NCBI RefSeq assembly: GCF_018282095.1
Contig: NZ_CP074130.1
Location: forward strand, 43,146-107,145
Origin: Pseudovibrio brasiliensis
GTDB lineage: Bacteria; Pseudomonadota; Alphaproteobacteria; Rhizobiales; Stappiaceae
DNA length: 64,000 nt
Reading direction: 5' to 3'
Part shown: positions 31,561 to 43,500 of the stretch, one piece after another
Numbering within the stretch: position 1 is the first letter of the stretch
Layout of the letters: each line of letters starts with the position of its first letter
The notes under the pieces: generated by a model
What the model saw: only the letters and a program-made list of their open reading frames with translations
Told to the model about the DNA's origin: nothing
Databases searched by the model: none
Position numbers and translations under genes: made by a program

Positions 31561-32487
31561 TTATTGCTTGCGAAAGAGCTCGATAAGATCTGATGTTGGA
31601 GGAATGTTGAATTGAGGACGATAGTCAGTCCGTTTGCGCAGGTTTTCGCGTCGCAGCTCTGTAGGAGGATGCGAGTTAAGGTAGTGCGCCAGAATATTGG
31701 TGCCATCACGATCTTCACTGAGGCCAGCAAACACCTGCAACATGCGGTCCTTACCAAGAAGCTTTTGAGAGAACTCATCTGCTCGGTACTCTCCCATGCG
31801 AGAGGTCAGGCCGGTGAGCCGAGCGGCAATTGTGATGATAAAATTGCAAGGAATGATGACGAAGTTGAAAAACAGGCCTACAAACGGAATTCTGTAAACC
31901 AGATTGTTGAGCTTCAAGGCAAACAGGAAAGGCCACACAAGAGCTGTGCGAATAGCAATGTGCACTGTATCCCAGTGGCGCAGATGACCGATCTCATGGG
32001 CAATGAGTGCAGCCAGCTCCTCCAATCCTCTGTCTCTAAACTTGGTGTCGTAAAGAGCGCCCTGATTAAGCGCAACTCTGTTACGGCCAAAGGCGCAGGC
32101 ATTGTAGTTGGGCTTGTCAATCACACGCCAGACGATGCGAGGCAGCTTGATACCTTTAGCATCAGCAATGCCCTGCAGGTACGCATAAGCCGCTTCGATC
32201 TGATGCAGTTCGTACTCGGAAGGACGACGAGCGCCAAGTTCAATGTCATAGAAGAACTCGACCAGGCCAGGTACACGCAATATCAACCAGAACAAGAATA
32301 CCTGAATACATACAATCAGAAGGGAAGACTCTTCTGGGATCTGGAACGGCAAGTCAGCAAACGTGTTGATGGACCAAGTAATTGGCATGGCAACCCAGAA
32401 CAGAGCAACGTGCGCTGCAATAGCAATGATGCTCCACGAAATAAACCAGTTCAAATCGATAGCTATATGTCTGAAAAGATTGCGCAT
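31561..32487 (-). CDS. M48-family membrane zinc metalloprotease (HtpX-like)
   Basis: 308 residues. Two N-terminal membrane segments (about 14-40 and 57-75), the zinc motif HEIGH at 164-168, further hydrophobic segments at ~178-215, and the third ligand region GEYRADEFS. The layout is that of HtpX-type proteases. It is convergent with the relaxase. Plasmid-borne M48 proteases near conjugation genes are known but their role is unclear. No domain evidence supports the long frame on the opposite strand. Confidence 0.88.
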   Translation of the reverse strand: MRNLFRHIAIDLNWFISWSIIAIAAHVALFWVAMPITWSINTFADLPFQIPEESSLLIVCIQVFLFWLILRVPGLVEFFYDIELGARRPSEYELHQIEAAYAYLQGIADAKGIKLPRIVWRVIDKPNYNACAFGRNRVALNQGALYDTKFRDRGLEELAALIAHEIGHLRHWDTVHIAIRTALVWPFLFALKLNNLVYRIPFVGLFFNFVIIPCNFIITIAARLTGLTSRMGEYRADEFSQKLLGKDRMLQVFAGLSEDRDGTNILAHYLNSHPPTELRRENLRKRTDYRPQFNIPPTSDLIELFRKQ

Positions 32488-32834
32488 TTGATTAGTCCTC
32501 TACTGGACTTATTTTATAATAACCTAAGGTTGCTCTCAATGAAACTTGCGTTGGTTCCGCATTTGTTCACAAGTAGTTTTATGGTGGTTAACAGTATATC
32601 TAGGTGATTGATTATCAATAATCTTGGATGAATTTGTCGGCAGTTAGGATCGGCAGAAAAAGTGATCCATTTACTTACCTAACATGTGCGTAACATGCGA
32701 TTTAGTTAAACTTTTACTTTTTTGGGGGAGTGGGCGTTTGTAACAATTCTATGCAAATTCGATCAAAATACGCCTTGGATATCGGATCAGAGTTCGGGCT
32801 GCGTGAAACCAAATAGAAAGGCGATTTGAGGCCT
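32488..32834. other. Intergenic region upstream of M48 gene and of the repC control region
   Basis: AT-rich spacer with no convincing gene. It contains the divergent side of the M48 promoter and the 3' flank of the antisense RNA. A TTTTTTGGGGGAGTGGG stretch at ~32717 and GGATATCGGATCAG near 32777 are noted but not assigned. Confidence 0.4.
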
Positions 32835-32897
32835 TAAAAAAGTAAACCCTGGAAGCCAGGAGCAACCAGGGAGCACAATATAAAAAACAAGTTAGCA
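32835..32897 (-). ncRNA. Counter-transcript RNA (ctRNA) controlling RepC
   Basis: On the minus strand a promoter TTGCAA (32927-32932), 17-base spacer, TAAAAA (32904-32909) leads to hairpin CCCTGG...CCAGGG (32847-32871), followed by TTTACTTTTTT. This is the architecture of the antisense RNA that represses repC in repABC plasmids. It lies upstream of and antisense to the repC leader. The length is about 60 nt. Confidence 0.65.
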
Positions 32898-33016
32898 CCT
32901 AAATTTTTATGTTGTCCTCCCCGAAATTGCAAGAGCGCAGAACGCAATTTTTTTGCGAACGGGATTTTGCATTCTCAATTTGGTTCCTGAGCATCCTTTT
33001 GATGCGGAATTTTGGA

Positions 33017-34453
33017 ATGTTTATTGATACCTTTATGCTCGATGAGCCCACGGCAGATTTTGGTGTTGGCAATACATCGCGCCAACAGAACGAAAGTGCA
33101 GAAGTTGCGGCCAGAAGCTTTTCTGGATTACCAGTCGCAGTATCCAGATGGGATGTGCTTTCACTTGTAAAGAAGCTGCAGCGCGAACTTGGTTTGACTG
33201 CAACACAAGTCGCGCACCTGGAGTTTCTGGTTGGCTATACACGCGATCAGGACTGGCAGAGCGGTAGTAATCCGATTGTGTATTTGACTGTGAGTGCGAC
33301 CGCCAACAAAAGGGCGATCTGTGAGCGCCAGGTTCTCAACATCGAGCGTGCTTTGAATCGCACGGGTCTGGTGTGCTGGCATGATAGCGGCAATCTACGC
33401 CGGTTCGGTCATCGCTCAGCGGATGGTGAACTCATTCAAGCTTTTGGTGTCAACCTTGCGCCGTTGGCAGCAAGTTATGAGCGCCTGTACTGCATGGCGC
33501 AAGAACTTGAACAACGCGCACGGGTTTGGAAACAGCAAAAGACAACGCTCCTCCTCCATAAGCGGGTTTTGAGAGAGCAACTTACATCGCGTCCGGATCA
33601 TCCAGCTGCAGGTGAAGCTCAAAAGCTGCTCACATCATTGCCCCGCCGCATCGAGGCACGTTTGACCATCACTCAGCTGTTGCAATGGAGTAAGCAAATG
33701 CTGCAGCTGATAGCCGAGTTTCAGGAGGAGAATGAGCAGTCATCAGCTGACCAAAATGAGCAAGAACCAGCATCGGAATCTGATACTCAAATAAGCTCCG
33801 GTCGGAAGAAAACTTCCGGCAGGTCGGAAACAGAATTCCGACATATAAATACAAACAATACAAACCAAACACTTTCTAACGAAAGATGTAATGCTACGCA
33901 CAAGCGGCCATTGCCTAACGGCACTGACTTAAAATCATGTGGTTCCGCTAACGCGGAAAGGGCTCTTGAAAAGATCAAGTGTGGGAACGAGGCCAGAGCC
34001 AGTCAACTGGAACTTGAGATTGCTGAGATCCAGCAAAGCCCCCTGCCCTTACCTCCTGCAGGTAAATCAAATACGCAGAACGTTACATCTGGCATTGAGC
34101 ATATCACCCTCAAGCAAGTTCTCGCCTGTGCCAGTCCGATCTTGCAAGAGATGATCAGGAATGCACAGCGGAGCAATGAAGTTGACTGGTCTGCAATAAT
34201 TGTGGCCGCTGAGCAAGCATCTCAATATCTCGGGATCTCGCAGTCAGCTTGGAAACAAGCCTGCGCGGTAGTTGGGGCCACCGCTGCAGCAACGATTATC
34301 ATTGTGGCCGAGCGCAAAGGTGCCGATCCACAAACGCCAATCAACTCGTATGGTGGTTTCTTGCGCGGTTGCCTTGCCAAAGCTGAACACGGAGAGTTGC
34401 ACCTTCATAAATCGGTGTTCGGCCTGCTGAGCAAGGCGAACCTTGATGAGTAG
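33017..34453 (+). CDS. repC: RepC replication initiator
   Basis: The conserved RepC N-terminal part is clear: SGLPVAVSRWDVLSLVKKLQRELGL (in pieces), then LEFLVGYTRDQDW, VYLTVSATANKRAICERQVLNIERAL and NLRRFGHRSADGELIQAFGVNLAPL. The middle is a polar linker and the C-terminus has ACAVVGATAAATIIIVAERK ... INSYGGFLRG, also RepC-like. The start is uncertain: I chose ATG 33017 because CGGA lies 8 bases upstream, but the frame runs from 32909 (inside the antisense-RNA promoter). No repA/repB is adjacent, so it stands alone. oriV is expected inside the gene (family knowledge). Confidence 0.88.
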   Translation: MFIDTFMLDEPTADFGVGNTSRQQNESAEVAARSFSGLPVAVSRWDVLSLVKKLQRELGLTATQVAHLEFLVGYTRDQDWQSGSNPIVYLTVSATANKRAICERQVLNIERALNRTGLVCWHDSGNLRRFGHRSADGELIQAFGVNLAPLAASYERLYCMAQELEQRARVWKQQKTTLLLHKRVLREQLTSRPDHPAAGEAQKLLTSLPRRIEARLTITQLLQWSKQMLQLIAEFQEENEQSSADQNEQEPASESDTQISSGRKKTSGRSETEFRHINTNNTNQTLSNERCNATHKRPLPNGTDLKSCGSANAERALEKIKCGNEARASQLELEIAEIQQSPLPLPPAGKSNTQNVTSGIEHITLKQVLACASPILQEMIRNAQRSNEVDWSAIIVAAEQASQYLGISQSAWKQACAVVGATAAATIIIVAERKGADPQTPINSYGGFLRGCLAKAEHGELHLHKSVFGLLSKANLDE

Positions 34454-34671
34454 GCAGAGGTTCAGAAATGGGCTGCGCCCCATAGGCGCTAACTTAAGGA
34501 TGGAAGTCTCGGAATTTGTTGGTGTTTTCGTTTCCTCGGAGGCTCCCATATGGGTCTCCAGAACGTATGACCATGATGAGTTATGTTGTTCAAGTTCCAA
34601 ACACCTTGAATTACAGCTTTCAGTGATTGGCTCAATAGCTTGTACATCCGCCACGTGGAGCGGGAGCAACC

Positions 34672-34905
34672 TTGCTCACTCTCTATCTGGAGAGCTTGTT
34701 CCAGCAAGCGCTCGCTTTAGCGCTCGATAAGCAGAGCGAGTATGAGATGGCCCAAAGTGCAGCCGTGTGCACATTGGGCTTAGAAAGGGCAATTGAGGCA
34801 GCAGGGCTTTCCTACATACCGCCAGTTTATGGAGCTCACAGGATAAATGTATCTACACCATTGGTTTATTGCGCCCAAACATATACTTGCGAAACAGCCA
34901 AATGA
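34672..34905 (+). CDS. Short uncertain ORF
   Basis: 77 residues with a helical Leu/Ala-rich N-terminus (LYLESLFQQALALALDKQSEYEMAQSAAVCTLG is the best-looking part). It lies between repC and the convergent peroxiredoxin gene. I do not recognise it; it may be a remnant. Confidence 0.25.
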   Translation: MLTLYLESLFQQALALALDKQSEYEMAQSAAVCTLGLERAIEAAGLSYIPPVYGAHRINVSTPLVYCAQTYTCETAK

Positions 34906-34907
34906 GG

Positions 34908-35558
34908 CTAACGTGGCGCATTGACAGTGCGCAAATACGGCAAAATGGTATTCACCACACCGAATTTCGTTTGAGCATCCTCCGTGCTAACTGCTGGCGG
35001 TACAATCACATCTTGTCCTACCTGCCAATCAGCTGGGGTAGCAACGCCATTGGCAGACATTTGCAGGCCATCCAAAGCACGCAATATTTCGGAAAAATTA
35101 CGACCAACAGACATCGGATAGGTCATCATAAGTTTCACCTGCTTGTCAGGTCCAATGATAAACACTGAACGTACTGTGGCAGAGTCTGCTGGCGTCCGAC
35201 CGTCTGGCATCACATATTCCGCTGGCAGCATGTCAAATGCCTTTGCCATCTCTAAATCGTCATCAGCAACAATTGCAAACTCTGGCCTGGCCCCACCAAC
35301 GGCTTCAATGTCACCTTTCCACTTTTTATGGTCTTCAACACCATCTACCGAGATACCCAATACCTTGGTGTTTCTAGCTTCCCATTCCTTCGCCAGTCTT
35401 GCAACAGCACCAAATTCAGTTGTGCAAACGGGTGTAAAGTCTTTAGGGTGCGAGAAAATTATCGCCCAACTGTCGCCAACCCAATTGTGCAGGTTGAGTT
35501 TTCCCTGATCAGTCGTCACCGTCAAATCGGGAATTGTATCGTTTATACGTAAAACCAT
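34908..35558 (-). CDS. 1-Cys peroxiredoxin (Prx6 class)
   Basis: ATG at 35558 (MVLRINDTIPDL) with an AAAGGAC site; the upstream extension to 35612 is unlikely. 216 residues. The peroxidatic Cys45 is in FTPVCTTE, with HPKD before it and the Prx6-type C-terminal extension (PYLRTVNAPR). It reduces H2O2 and organic peroxides. It is an intact metabolic/stress gene between repC and an IS5 relic, probably acquired cargo. Confidence 0.9.
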   Translation of the reverse strand: MVLRINDTIPDLTVTTDQGKLNLHNWVGDSWAIIFSHPKDFTPVCTTEFGAVARLAKEWEARNTKVLGISVDGVEDHKKWKGDIEAVGGARPEFAIVADDDLEMAKAFDMLPAEYVMPDGRTPADSATVRSVFIIGPDKQVKLMMTYPMSVGRNFSEILRALDGLQMSANGVATPADWQVGQDVIVPPAVSTEDAQTKFGVVNTILPYLRTVNAPR

Positions 35559-35854
35559 GGTTTGTCCTTTCGATAATGTCCACGGGCGTGATGTAATTTG
35601 CTGTGCGACCATTTGAGCTAGCCGGTTGCATGGCTAATCACTGCCAACTCACGCTGATGCGTTTTGCCTATGGCACGACTACACAGCCGAACTTCGCGTG
35701 CTAAAGTAGCAATCAAGGGTTTACTTATCCAAATTTGAACAACTTGGCTGGAAGCAATCGGAAATTCGTTCTCATTACTTCACACATCTCAGGTGCTGAG
35801 AAATAATTGCCTTCTATTGATACAACGGCGGCTTGTAAGTTGCTCAATAGATCG

Positions 35855-35905
35855 CTGCAACAAAAAGAATTTGATGGCTCTATTGCTGTAAGCTATGAGA
35901 CGAGG
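35855..35905 (+). repeat. Dispersed ~60-bp repeat, copy a
   Basis: Contains CTGCAACAAAAAGAATTTGA followed by TGGCTCTATTGCTGTAAGCT. It is a diverged member of the family at 46102, 47061 and 48195. An IS5 transposase relic follows closely. Confidence 0.4.
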
Positions 35906-35967
35906 GGGCTGTTGAGTACATTAACCATTCAAAGACTTGAGATCTTTCAAGCTGCCTAAGTGACTGT

Positions 35968-36340
35968 TCAAGAATAGCAACGTCGAGCAATTCTTCGAGC
36001 CATCAACTTGATCATTGCAATGTTCAATAGAGCTTGTCTGTTTTTGGCATATCGTTCAACATCTTTCGAAAAGCGGCAGTTTATGCCTAACCATGCGATG
36101 ATGCGTTCAACAATCCAACGTTTTGAAGGACCTGAAACCCTTTCTGATTTTGCTTGACGGCCTGGAATGGTCTCGGGCTCCCTTAGCAGCGATCTTCCTC
36201 TGACATACTCCGTCAGCACAAATCACCTTAAGTAAAGGAAAGTGGAATGTAACCCTTTCACAGACGATGGCGAGGTCATAGCGGTTTTGATCACCCGCCG
36301 AATGGACTTTGCTATTCAATTCAATCGATCTGTCCATGAG
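35968..36340 (-). pseudogene. IS5-family transposase remnant
   Basis: On the minus strand the segment GPSKRWIVERIIAWLG ... CRFSKDVERY ... IAMIKLMARRI is the C-terminal signature of IS5-type transposases (RWxVERTxAWL...RR). Upstream pieces in another frame (PLLKVICADGV) match the ADGGY region, so the gene is frameshifted and truncated. Confidence 0.65.
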
Positions 36341-37329
36341 GCGTTAATGACAAGCAACTTTCGATTGAATAATTCGGTATGACGATCCCAATTTCGTTTC
36401 GTGCCTGAAAGTTTTTCTCTTTCCTCGTGAAGTTATCGTCAGTTCCGTATAGGTGAACCATCGACTTGCGATGAGCACAGCAGACGTTGAAGACCTTCTT
36501 ACTGAGCGCAGTGTTGATGTCAGCCGAGAATTTGTGCATCTTTGAGTAAACTATACTGCTAAAATGGCGGCTTAATTTCAATCAAAACTGAAGTACTGCA
36601 ACTCTTCAAAATAACTTGGCAGTACTGTCTGTGGAACCTTACCGGAATACGTGTTGGTCGCAACAGCAGTCTATGTACTCATAAAGTAATCCTCCCCGGG
36701 AATTTTGATACGCGAAAACTGCGCTGACTGATTGCTGAGATCCTTGCTTGTGATGAGACAACATTCGAAGTCCATATTCTCTCCAGGAAAGAACGTTCCA
36801 TCGTGATCAAATAGAAAGATGTTACTCTAATCGAACGGTTTCTTGCTAGCCCAAGTAGCAAACCACCTGAAGGTGATCTCTTATGCCCCGACGATCGTTT
36901 ACCATTTGCGATTGGCAGTCCCCCTGCTTCTGGAGGTTTAAGAATGACTTAGTCGTTGCGAGGAAACCAATAACCTTTAAGAGCGGGACAAGGGCCAAAT
37001 TTAAGAATAAAAATTTCCACTATCTCTCGATAGTCAACGAGTTGACAGTGCCTTGCGGCCCCATGTTCACGGTTAGCTATGTATTTTAGCCATTGAAGCT
37101 TCATGCGGCAAAGCTCGCATTCACCCTCCTATGCGTCATAGCTTTTAGCGATAAAGCCTTTAACTTCTTTATGTTGTGAAGTTTCAAGCACCAAACTACT
37201 TACACTACACGAAATTACTGAGTAGCCATAAAAGATGGTTTAAGCCGAGTGAAATAAGCGACAAAAAATAACAAAAGGCCACTTTTCATCTGAACCAGCT
37301 GCCTACTTGTGCATCCGATTACCTCAACA
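36341..37329. other. About 1 kb with no supportable gene
   Basis: Only short frames on both strands, none with a ribosome binding site or recognisable domain. Lies between the IS5 remnant and the inverted repeat near the autotransporter; probably decayed mobile DNA. Confidence 0.5.
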
Positions 37330-37493
37330 CGATTGAGTGGCGGTGAGCCGTTCTGAATGAGTGCGTTGCGCATAATAATTTCAAGCTGAGCAAGAACCAG
37401 TTTGCAGGTGCCATTATGCGTTTCATCCGAAAAACAGGCGAATGTTCATAGACAGGTCACCGACAAATATCGCGTCATTTCACATCAACATTT
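37330..37493 (-). repeat. Inverted ~165-bp repeat, left copy
   Basis: Its reverse complement aligns with 45786-45955: GATGTGAAATGACG, then ATTTGTCGG, then ATGCGCAAC downstream. The two copies are inverted and enclose the autotransporter and two gene fragments. They may be ends of a lost element. Confidence 0.5.
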
Positions 37494-37518
37494 ATGAAAC
37501 AAAAGTACTGGTATCCAC

Positions 37519-40500
37519 ATGATTACGCCCCCTACAAAAACATGTTTCGATCACTTTCTGGACAATTTGCGGCGCGGTGGACGTATGACCAAAATGGCCG
37601 GCGTTACAGCAAGTCGAGCGCCCTATCTTGCAGCTGCGGTAATTGCATCAGGCCCTTTGATGTTGTCCGGAGCAACCAGCGCTCTTGGTCAGACTTGGGA
37701 AGGCAACCAATCGACCGGCTGGTTTACCGGTGATAACTGGAGTAGCAATACCGTCCCGGATGGCACACAAGATGTTCACATCGACATCACGACACCTAAT
37801 CCGGTCAACGTAACGAATAAAACCACCAACGGAACGGCAGAGGTGGGACGTCTATATGTCGGACAGGACGGCGAAGGTACTCTGACGGTGTCTGATGGCG
37901 GCGCGGTGAGTAGTACACACGGCCATATTGGCTTTGCCAGCGGCTCAACCGGCACTGTTGAGGTGACCAGCGCCGGGTCAATATGGGACAATTCGGTGGA
38001 TCTGTTTGTCGGTGATTATGGCGATGGCACACTGACGGTATCCGGTGGCGGTACAGTGAGTAGCACGTGGGGTTATGTCGGTAATCACAATGGCTCAATC
38101 GGCGGTGTCGAGGTGACCGGCGCCGGGTCAAACTGGCAAATTTCAGAGACGCTATATGTCGGTGAAGGCGGCGATGGCAATGTGGTTGTCTCTGATGGCG
38201 GCACGGTGAATGGCACGAACGGCTATATTGGCGGCAACGATGGTTCAACCGGCAGTGTTGAGGTGACTGACGCCGGGTCAACATGGGACAATTCGGGCAA
38301 TCTGGTTGTCGGCGAACATGGCGATGGCGCTTTGATGATATCCGATGGCGGCACGGTGAATGGCACGAACGGCTATATTGGCGGCAACGATGGTTCAACC
38401 GGCACTGTTGAGGTGACCGGCACTGGATCAACCTGGGACAACTCGAACTACCTGTTTGTTGGCTTCAGGGGCAAAGGCACTCTGACGATTTCCGAGGGTG
38501 CAACAGTGAGTGTGTCTGGGGCGACCCAACTGGGCACTGATTCAACGAGTTCTGGCGTTTTGAACATCGGTGCAGGCAGCGGTGAAACGGCTGCTGCGCC
38601 CGGCACGCTTGACGCCTCAACGGTTGAATTCGGAGACGGCACCGCAACGCTGGTTTTCAACCACACGGACGAGACCGGTGCCTATCAGTTTGACGCTGAC
38701 CTCTCCAGCACCGGATCCGGAACACATTCGATTGTGCACGAGTCCGGCCGGACAGATCTGAGCGGTAACAGCGCAAACTTTACCGGAACAACACAAGTCG
38801 ACGGCGGCACTCTGTCCGTGAGCGGGGCATTGGGTGGCTCGGACGGCTACATCGGTTATGAGAGTGGCTCAGCTGGCACTGTTGAGGTGACCGGTATCTG
38901 GGAGAATTCTGGCACTCTGTTTGTCGGCCGCGACGGCGAAGGTACTCTGACGGTATCGGATGGCGGCGCGGTGAGTAGCGCGAACGGCTATATTGGCTTT
39001 AACAATGGCTCAACCGGTAGTGTTGAGGTGACCGGCGTCGGGTCAAACTGGGACAACTCGAACGTCCTGTTTGTTGGCGAACGTGGTGATGGCACTCTGA
39101 CGGTGTCTGAAGGCGGTGCGGTGAGCAGTGTGTACGGCATTATTGGCGGCGTCAGTGGCTCAACCGGCACTGTTGAGGTGACCGGCACCGGATCAACCTG
39201 GGACAACTCGAATGACCTGTTTGTTGGCGTCGGCGGCAAAGGCACTCTCACGATTTCCGAGGGTGCAACAGTGAGTGTGTCTGGGGCGACCCAACTGGGC
39301 ACTGATTCAACGAGTTCTGGCGTTTTGAACATCGGTGCGGGCCGCGGTGAGACGGGTGCTGTGGCCGGGACGCTTGATACCTCAACGGTTGAATTTGGAG
39401 ACGGCGCCGCAACGCTGGTTTTCAACCACACGGATGAGACCGGTACCTATCAGTTCAATGCTGACCTCTCCAGCACCGGCTCTGGATCGCATTTGATTGT
39501 GCACGAGTCCGGCTGGACAGATCTGAGCGGTAACAGCGCAAACTTTACCGGAACAACGCAAGTCGACGGCGGCATTCTGTCCGTGAGCGGGGCATTGGGT
39601 AGCTCGGACGGCTACATCGGTTATGAGAGTGGCTCAGCTGGCAGTGTTGAGGTGACCGGCACCTGGGACAACTCGGGTAGTCTGCGTGTCGGCGACGCCG
39701 GCGATGGCACTCTTACGGTGTCCGATGGCGGCACGGTGAGTAATGAGAGCAGCCACATCGGTCATGCTAGTGGCACAACCGGCACTGTTGAAGTGACAGG
39801 CACTGGATCGACCTGGGACAACTCAGTGAATCTGATTGTCGGCAACGGCGGTGAAGGCGTTCTGACGGTATCAGATAGCGGCGCGGTAATTAGTACGCTC
39901 GCCACAATCGGTAATTTCTTTGGTTCAACCGGCATTGTTGAGGTGGCCGGCACCGGGTCAACTTGGGAAAATTCGTCGAACCTGTTTGTCGGCGAAGAGG
40001 GCGATGGCACTCTGACGATTTCCGAGGGCGGTGCGGTGAGTAATGCACACGGCTACATCGGTTATGAAAGTGGCTCGACCGGCACAGTTGTGGTGACCGG
40101 CACCGGGTCAACCTGGGAGAATTCGGGCAATCTGGTTGTCGGCGAACATGGCGATGGCGCTTTGATGATATCCGATGGCGGCACGGTGAGTGCGTCTGGA
40201 GCAATCCAGTTGGGCGCTCATTCAACCAGTTCTGGCGTTTTGAACATCGGTGCGGGCAGCGGTGAAACGGCTGCTGCGCCCGGCACGCTTGACGCCTCAA
40301 CGGTTGAATTCGGAGACGGCACCGCAACGCTGGTTTTCAACCACACGGACGAGACCGGTGCCTATCAGTTTGACGCTGACCTCTCCAGCACAGGATCCGG
40401 AACGCATTCAATTGTGCACGAGTCCGGCTGGACAGATCTGAGCGGGAATAACGCAAGCTTCACCGGAGCAACACATATCAACGGTGGCACGCTGTCCGTG

Positions 40501-43500
40501 AGCGGGTCACTAGGTGGCACGTACGGCTACATCGGTTATGACAGTGGCTCTACCGGTACTGTTGAGGTGACCGGCACCGGGTCAACCTGGGGCAACACAG
40601 CGGACCTGATTGTCGGCGAAGAGGGCGATGGCACTCTGATAGTGTCCGGCGGTGGTGCGGTGAGTAATACGGACGGCATTATTGGTAATATCAGTGGATC
40701 AACTGGCGCTGTTGAGGTGACCGGTACCGGGTCAACCTGGAACAATGCGGACCGTCTAACTGTCGGCTTCAATGGCGATGGCACTCTGACGGTGTCCGAT
40801 GGCGGCACAGTGAGTAACACGATCGGAGTTCTAGGTGATAGTAGTGGCTCAACCGGCACTGTTGAGGTGACCGGCACCGGATCAACCTGGGACAACTCAG
40901 CGGACCTGATTGTCGGCGACTACGGCGATGGCATTCTGACGGTGTCCGATGGCGGCACAGTGAGTAACACGATCGGAGTTCTAGGTGATAGTAGTGGCTC
41001 GACCGGCACAGTTGTGGTGACCGGCACCGGGTCAACCTGGGACTTTGCGGGCCCTCTTTATGTAGGGGCTTCTGGTGGAGGCACTCTAACAGTTTCCGAT
41101 GGCGGTTCGGTGAATAATACGGATGGCTATATCGGTTTAGCAAGCGGTTCAACCGGCACTGTTGAAGTGACTGGTACCGGGTCAACCTGGGACAATTCAA
41201 GCGTACTGATTGTCGGCGAAGAGGGCGATGGCACTCTGACAGTGTCCGGCGGTGGTGCGGTGAGTAATACGGCCGGCATTATTGGTAATATCAGCGGCTC
41301 AACCGGCACTGTTGAAGTGACTGGTACCGGGTCAACCTGGGACAATTCAAGCGTACTGATTGTCGGTGAAGGCGGCGAAGGTACTCTGACGGTGTCCGAT
41401 GGTGGCGCGGTGAGTAATACGGCCGGCATTATTGGTAATATCAGCGGCTCAACCGGCGCTGTTGAGGTGATAGGCACCGGATCAACCTGGGACAACTCGA
41501 GCAATCTGATTGTCGGTGAAGGCGGCGAAGGTACTCTGACGATTTCCGATGGTGGCGCGGTGAGTAATGAGGCCAGCATTATTGGCGGCGGCAGTGACTC
41601 AACTGGTATAGTTGAGGTGACAGGCACCGGATCAACCTGGGACAACTCGGGTCATGTGACTGTCGGCGAACGTGGCGATGGCACTCTGACGATTTCCGAT
41701 GGTGGCGCGGTGAGTAATGAGGCCGGCATTATTGGTAATATCAGCGGCTCAACCGGCAGTGTTGAGGTGACAGGCACCGGGTCAACCTGGGACAATTCAG
41801 GGGATCTGGTTGCAGGCGTTTTTGGCGAAGGCGCTCTGACAGTATCCGATGGCGGCACGGTGAGTAATGAGGCCGGCATTATTGGTGTCAACAATGGCTC
41901 AACCGGCAGTGTTGAGGTGACAGGCACCGGATCAATCTGGGACAATTCAGGGGATCTGGTTGCAGGCGTTTCTGGCGATAGCACTCTGACGGTGTCCGAT
42001 GGCGGTGCGGTGAGTAATGCGCACGGCTACATCGGTTATGACAGTGGCTCAACCGGCACAGTTGAGGTGACTGGCACCGGATCAACCTGGGACAACTCGC
42101 TAGGACTAACTGTCGGCCGCGACGGCGAAGGCACTCTGACGGTGTCTGATGGTGGCGCGGTGAGTAGCGCGAACGGCTATATTGGTTTTAGTAGCGGTTC
42201 AACCGGCGCTGTTGAGGTGACCGGAACCGGCTCAATCTGGGAGAATTTGGATCCTCTATTTGTCGGCGCTTCTGGCGGAGGCACTCTGACGGTATCCGAT
42301 GGCGGTGCGGTGAGTAATGCGACCGGCTATATCGGTGCGGGCAGTGGTTCAACCGGCACTGTTGAGGTGACCGGCACCGGGTCAACCTGGGAGAATTCGG
42401 GCTGGCTGTTTGTCGGCCACGACGGCGATGGCACACTGACGATTTCCGAGAAGGCAACAGTGAGTGCGTCTGAAGCGGTCGTGCTGGGCTCTTATTCAAC
42501 GGGTTTTGGCGTTTTGAACATCGGTGCGGGCAGCGGTGAAACGGCAGCTGCGGCCGGGACGCTTGATACCTCAACGGTTGAATTCGGAGACGGTACGGCA
42601 ACGCTGGTTTTCAACCACACGGGTGAGATAGGTGCCTATCAGTTCGACGCTGACCTCTCCAGCACCGTTTCGGGAACGCATTCGATTGTGCATGAGTCTG
42701 GCTGGACAGATCTGAGCGGTCACAGCGCAAACTTTACCGGAACAACAGAAGTCGACGGTGGCACTCTGTCCGTGAGCGGAGCATTGGGTGGCATGGTGAA
42801 GATCAATACAGGCGGAACACTGGCCGGGACGGGAACGCTTTCAGGGCCACTTATCGTCAACAGCGGGGGCACAGTTGCGCCGGGCAATTCCATTGGCACG
42901 CTCACGACAACGGATACCGTCATTTTCGAAACCGGGTCGACCTATCAGGTGGAGATTGACGAAGCTGGCAATAGCGATCTGATCGCGACAACCAGCACGG
43001 CCACAATCAACGGCGGTACAGTGGCCGTTTCCGGAGAGCTCGGATCCAACACCACCTATACAATCATGACAGCAGAGGATGGAGTTACCGGCGAGTTCGA
43101 CGCCCTCGACACAGCATTCGTGGACAACACGCTCTCCTACGATGCCAACGCCGTTTACCTGACTTCCACACATGTGGTGGACTTTTGCGAATATGCCGGA
43201 ACTGCCAACCAAACAGCTGTCGCCTGCATCGGCCTTGATAGTCTTGACACGTCTCACGACCTAGCCCAGGCGATTCTTGCACTAACCACGGCAGAAGAGG
43301 CGAGAGCCGCCTACGACGCCCTGTCCGGTGAGATCCATCCCTCCCTCAAAGGGGCGCTAGTGGACAACAGTCAACGCAACATTGCCGCCGTCAACCGGCG
43401 TCTCCTTACGATCTTTCCCGATCACGATGAAATGGCATCAACGGTGACCCACAGCGACGTTTCCACCACTGCTGAAAACGCGAACGGCTTCTGGGCCGAA

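Noticed and set aside
31612..32607. 331-residue + strand frame
   Set aside because: Shadow of the M48 protease gene, which has HEIGH and membrane segments on the minus strand.
36321..36581. 86-residue minus-strand frame near the IS5 remnant
   Set aside because: No similarity to transposase motifs and no start signal; likely noise in decayed sequence.
37900..42400. Tandem 150-bp repeats as a CRISPR-like array
   Set aside because: Repeats are in-frame coding units without unique spacers or cas genes.
37776..42601. Long minus-strand frames (Pro/Ser/Thr/Val-rich) opposite the autotransporter
   Set aside because: They arise from the repeat composition on the coding strand and mirror the 150-bp period.
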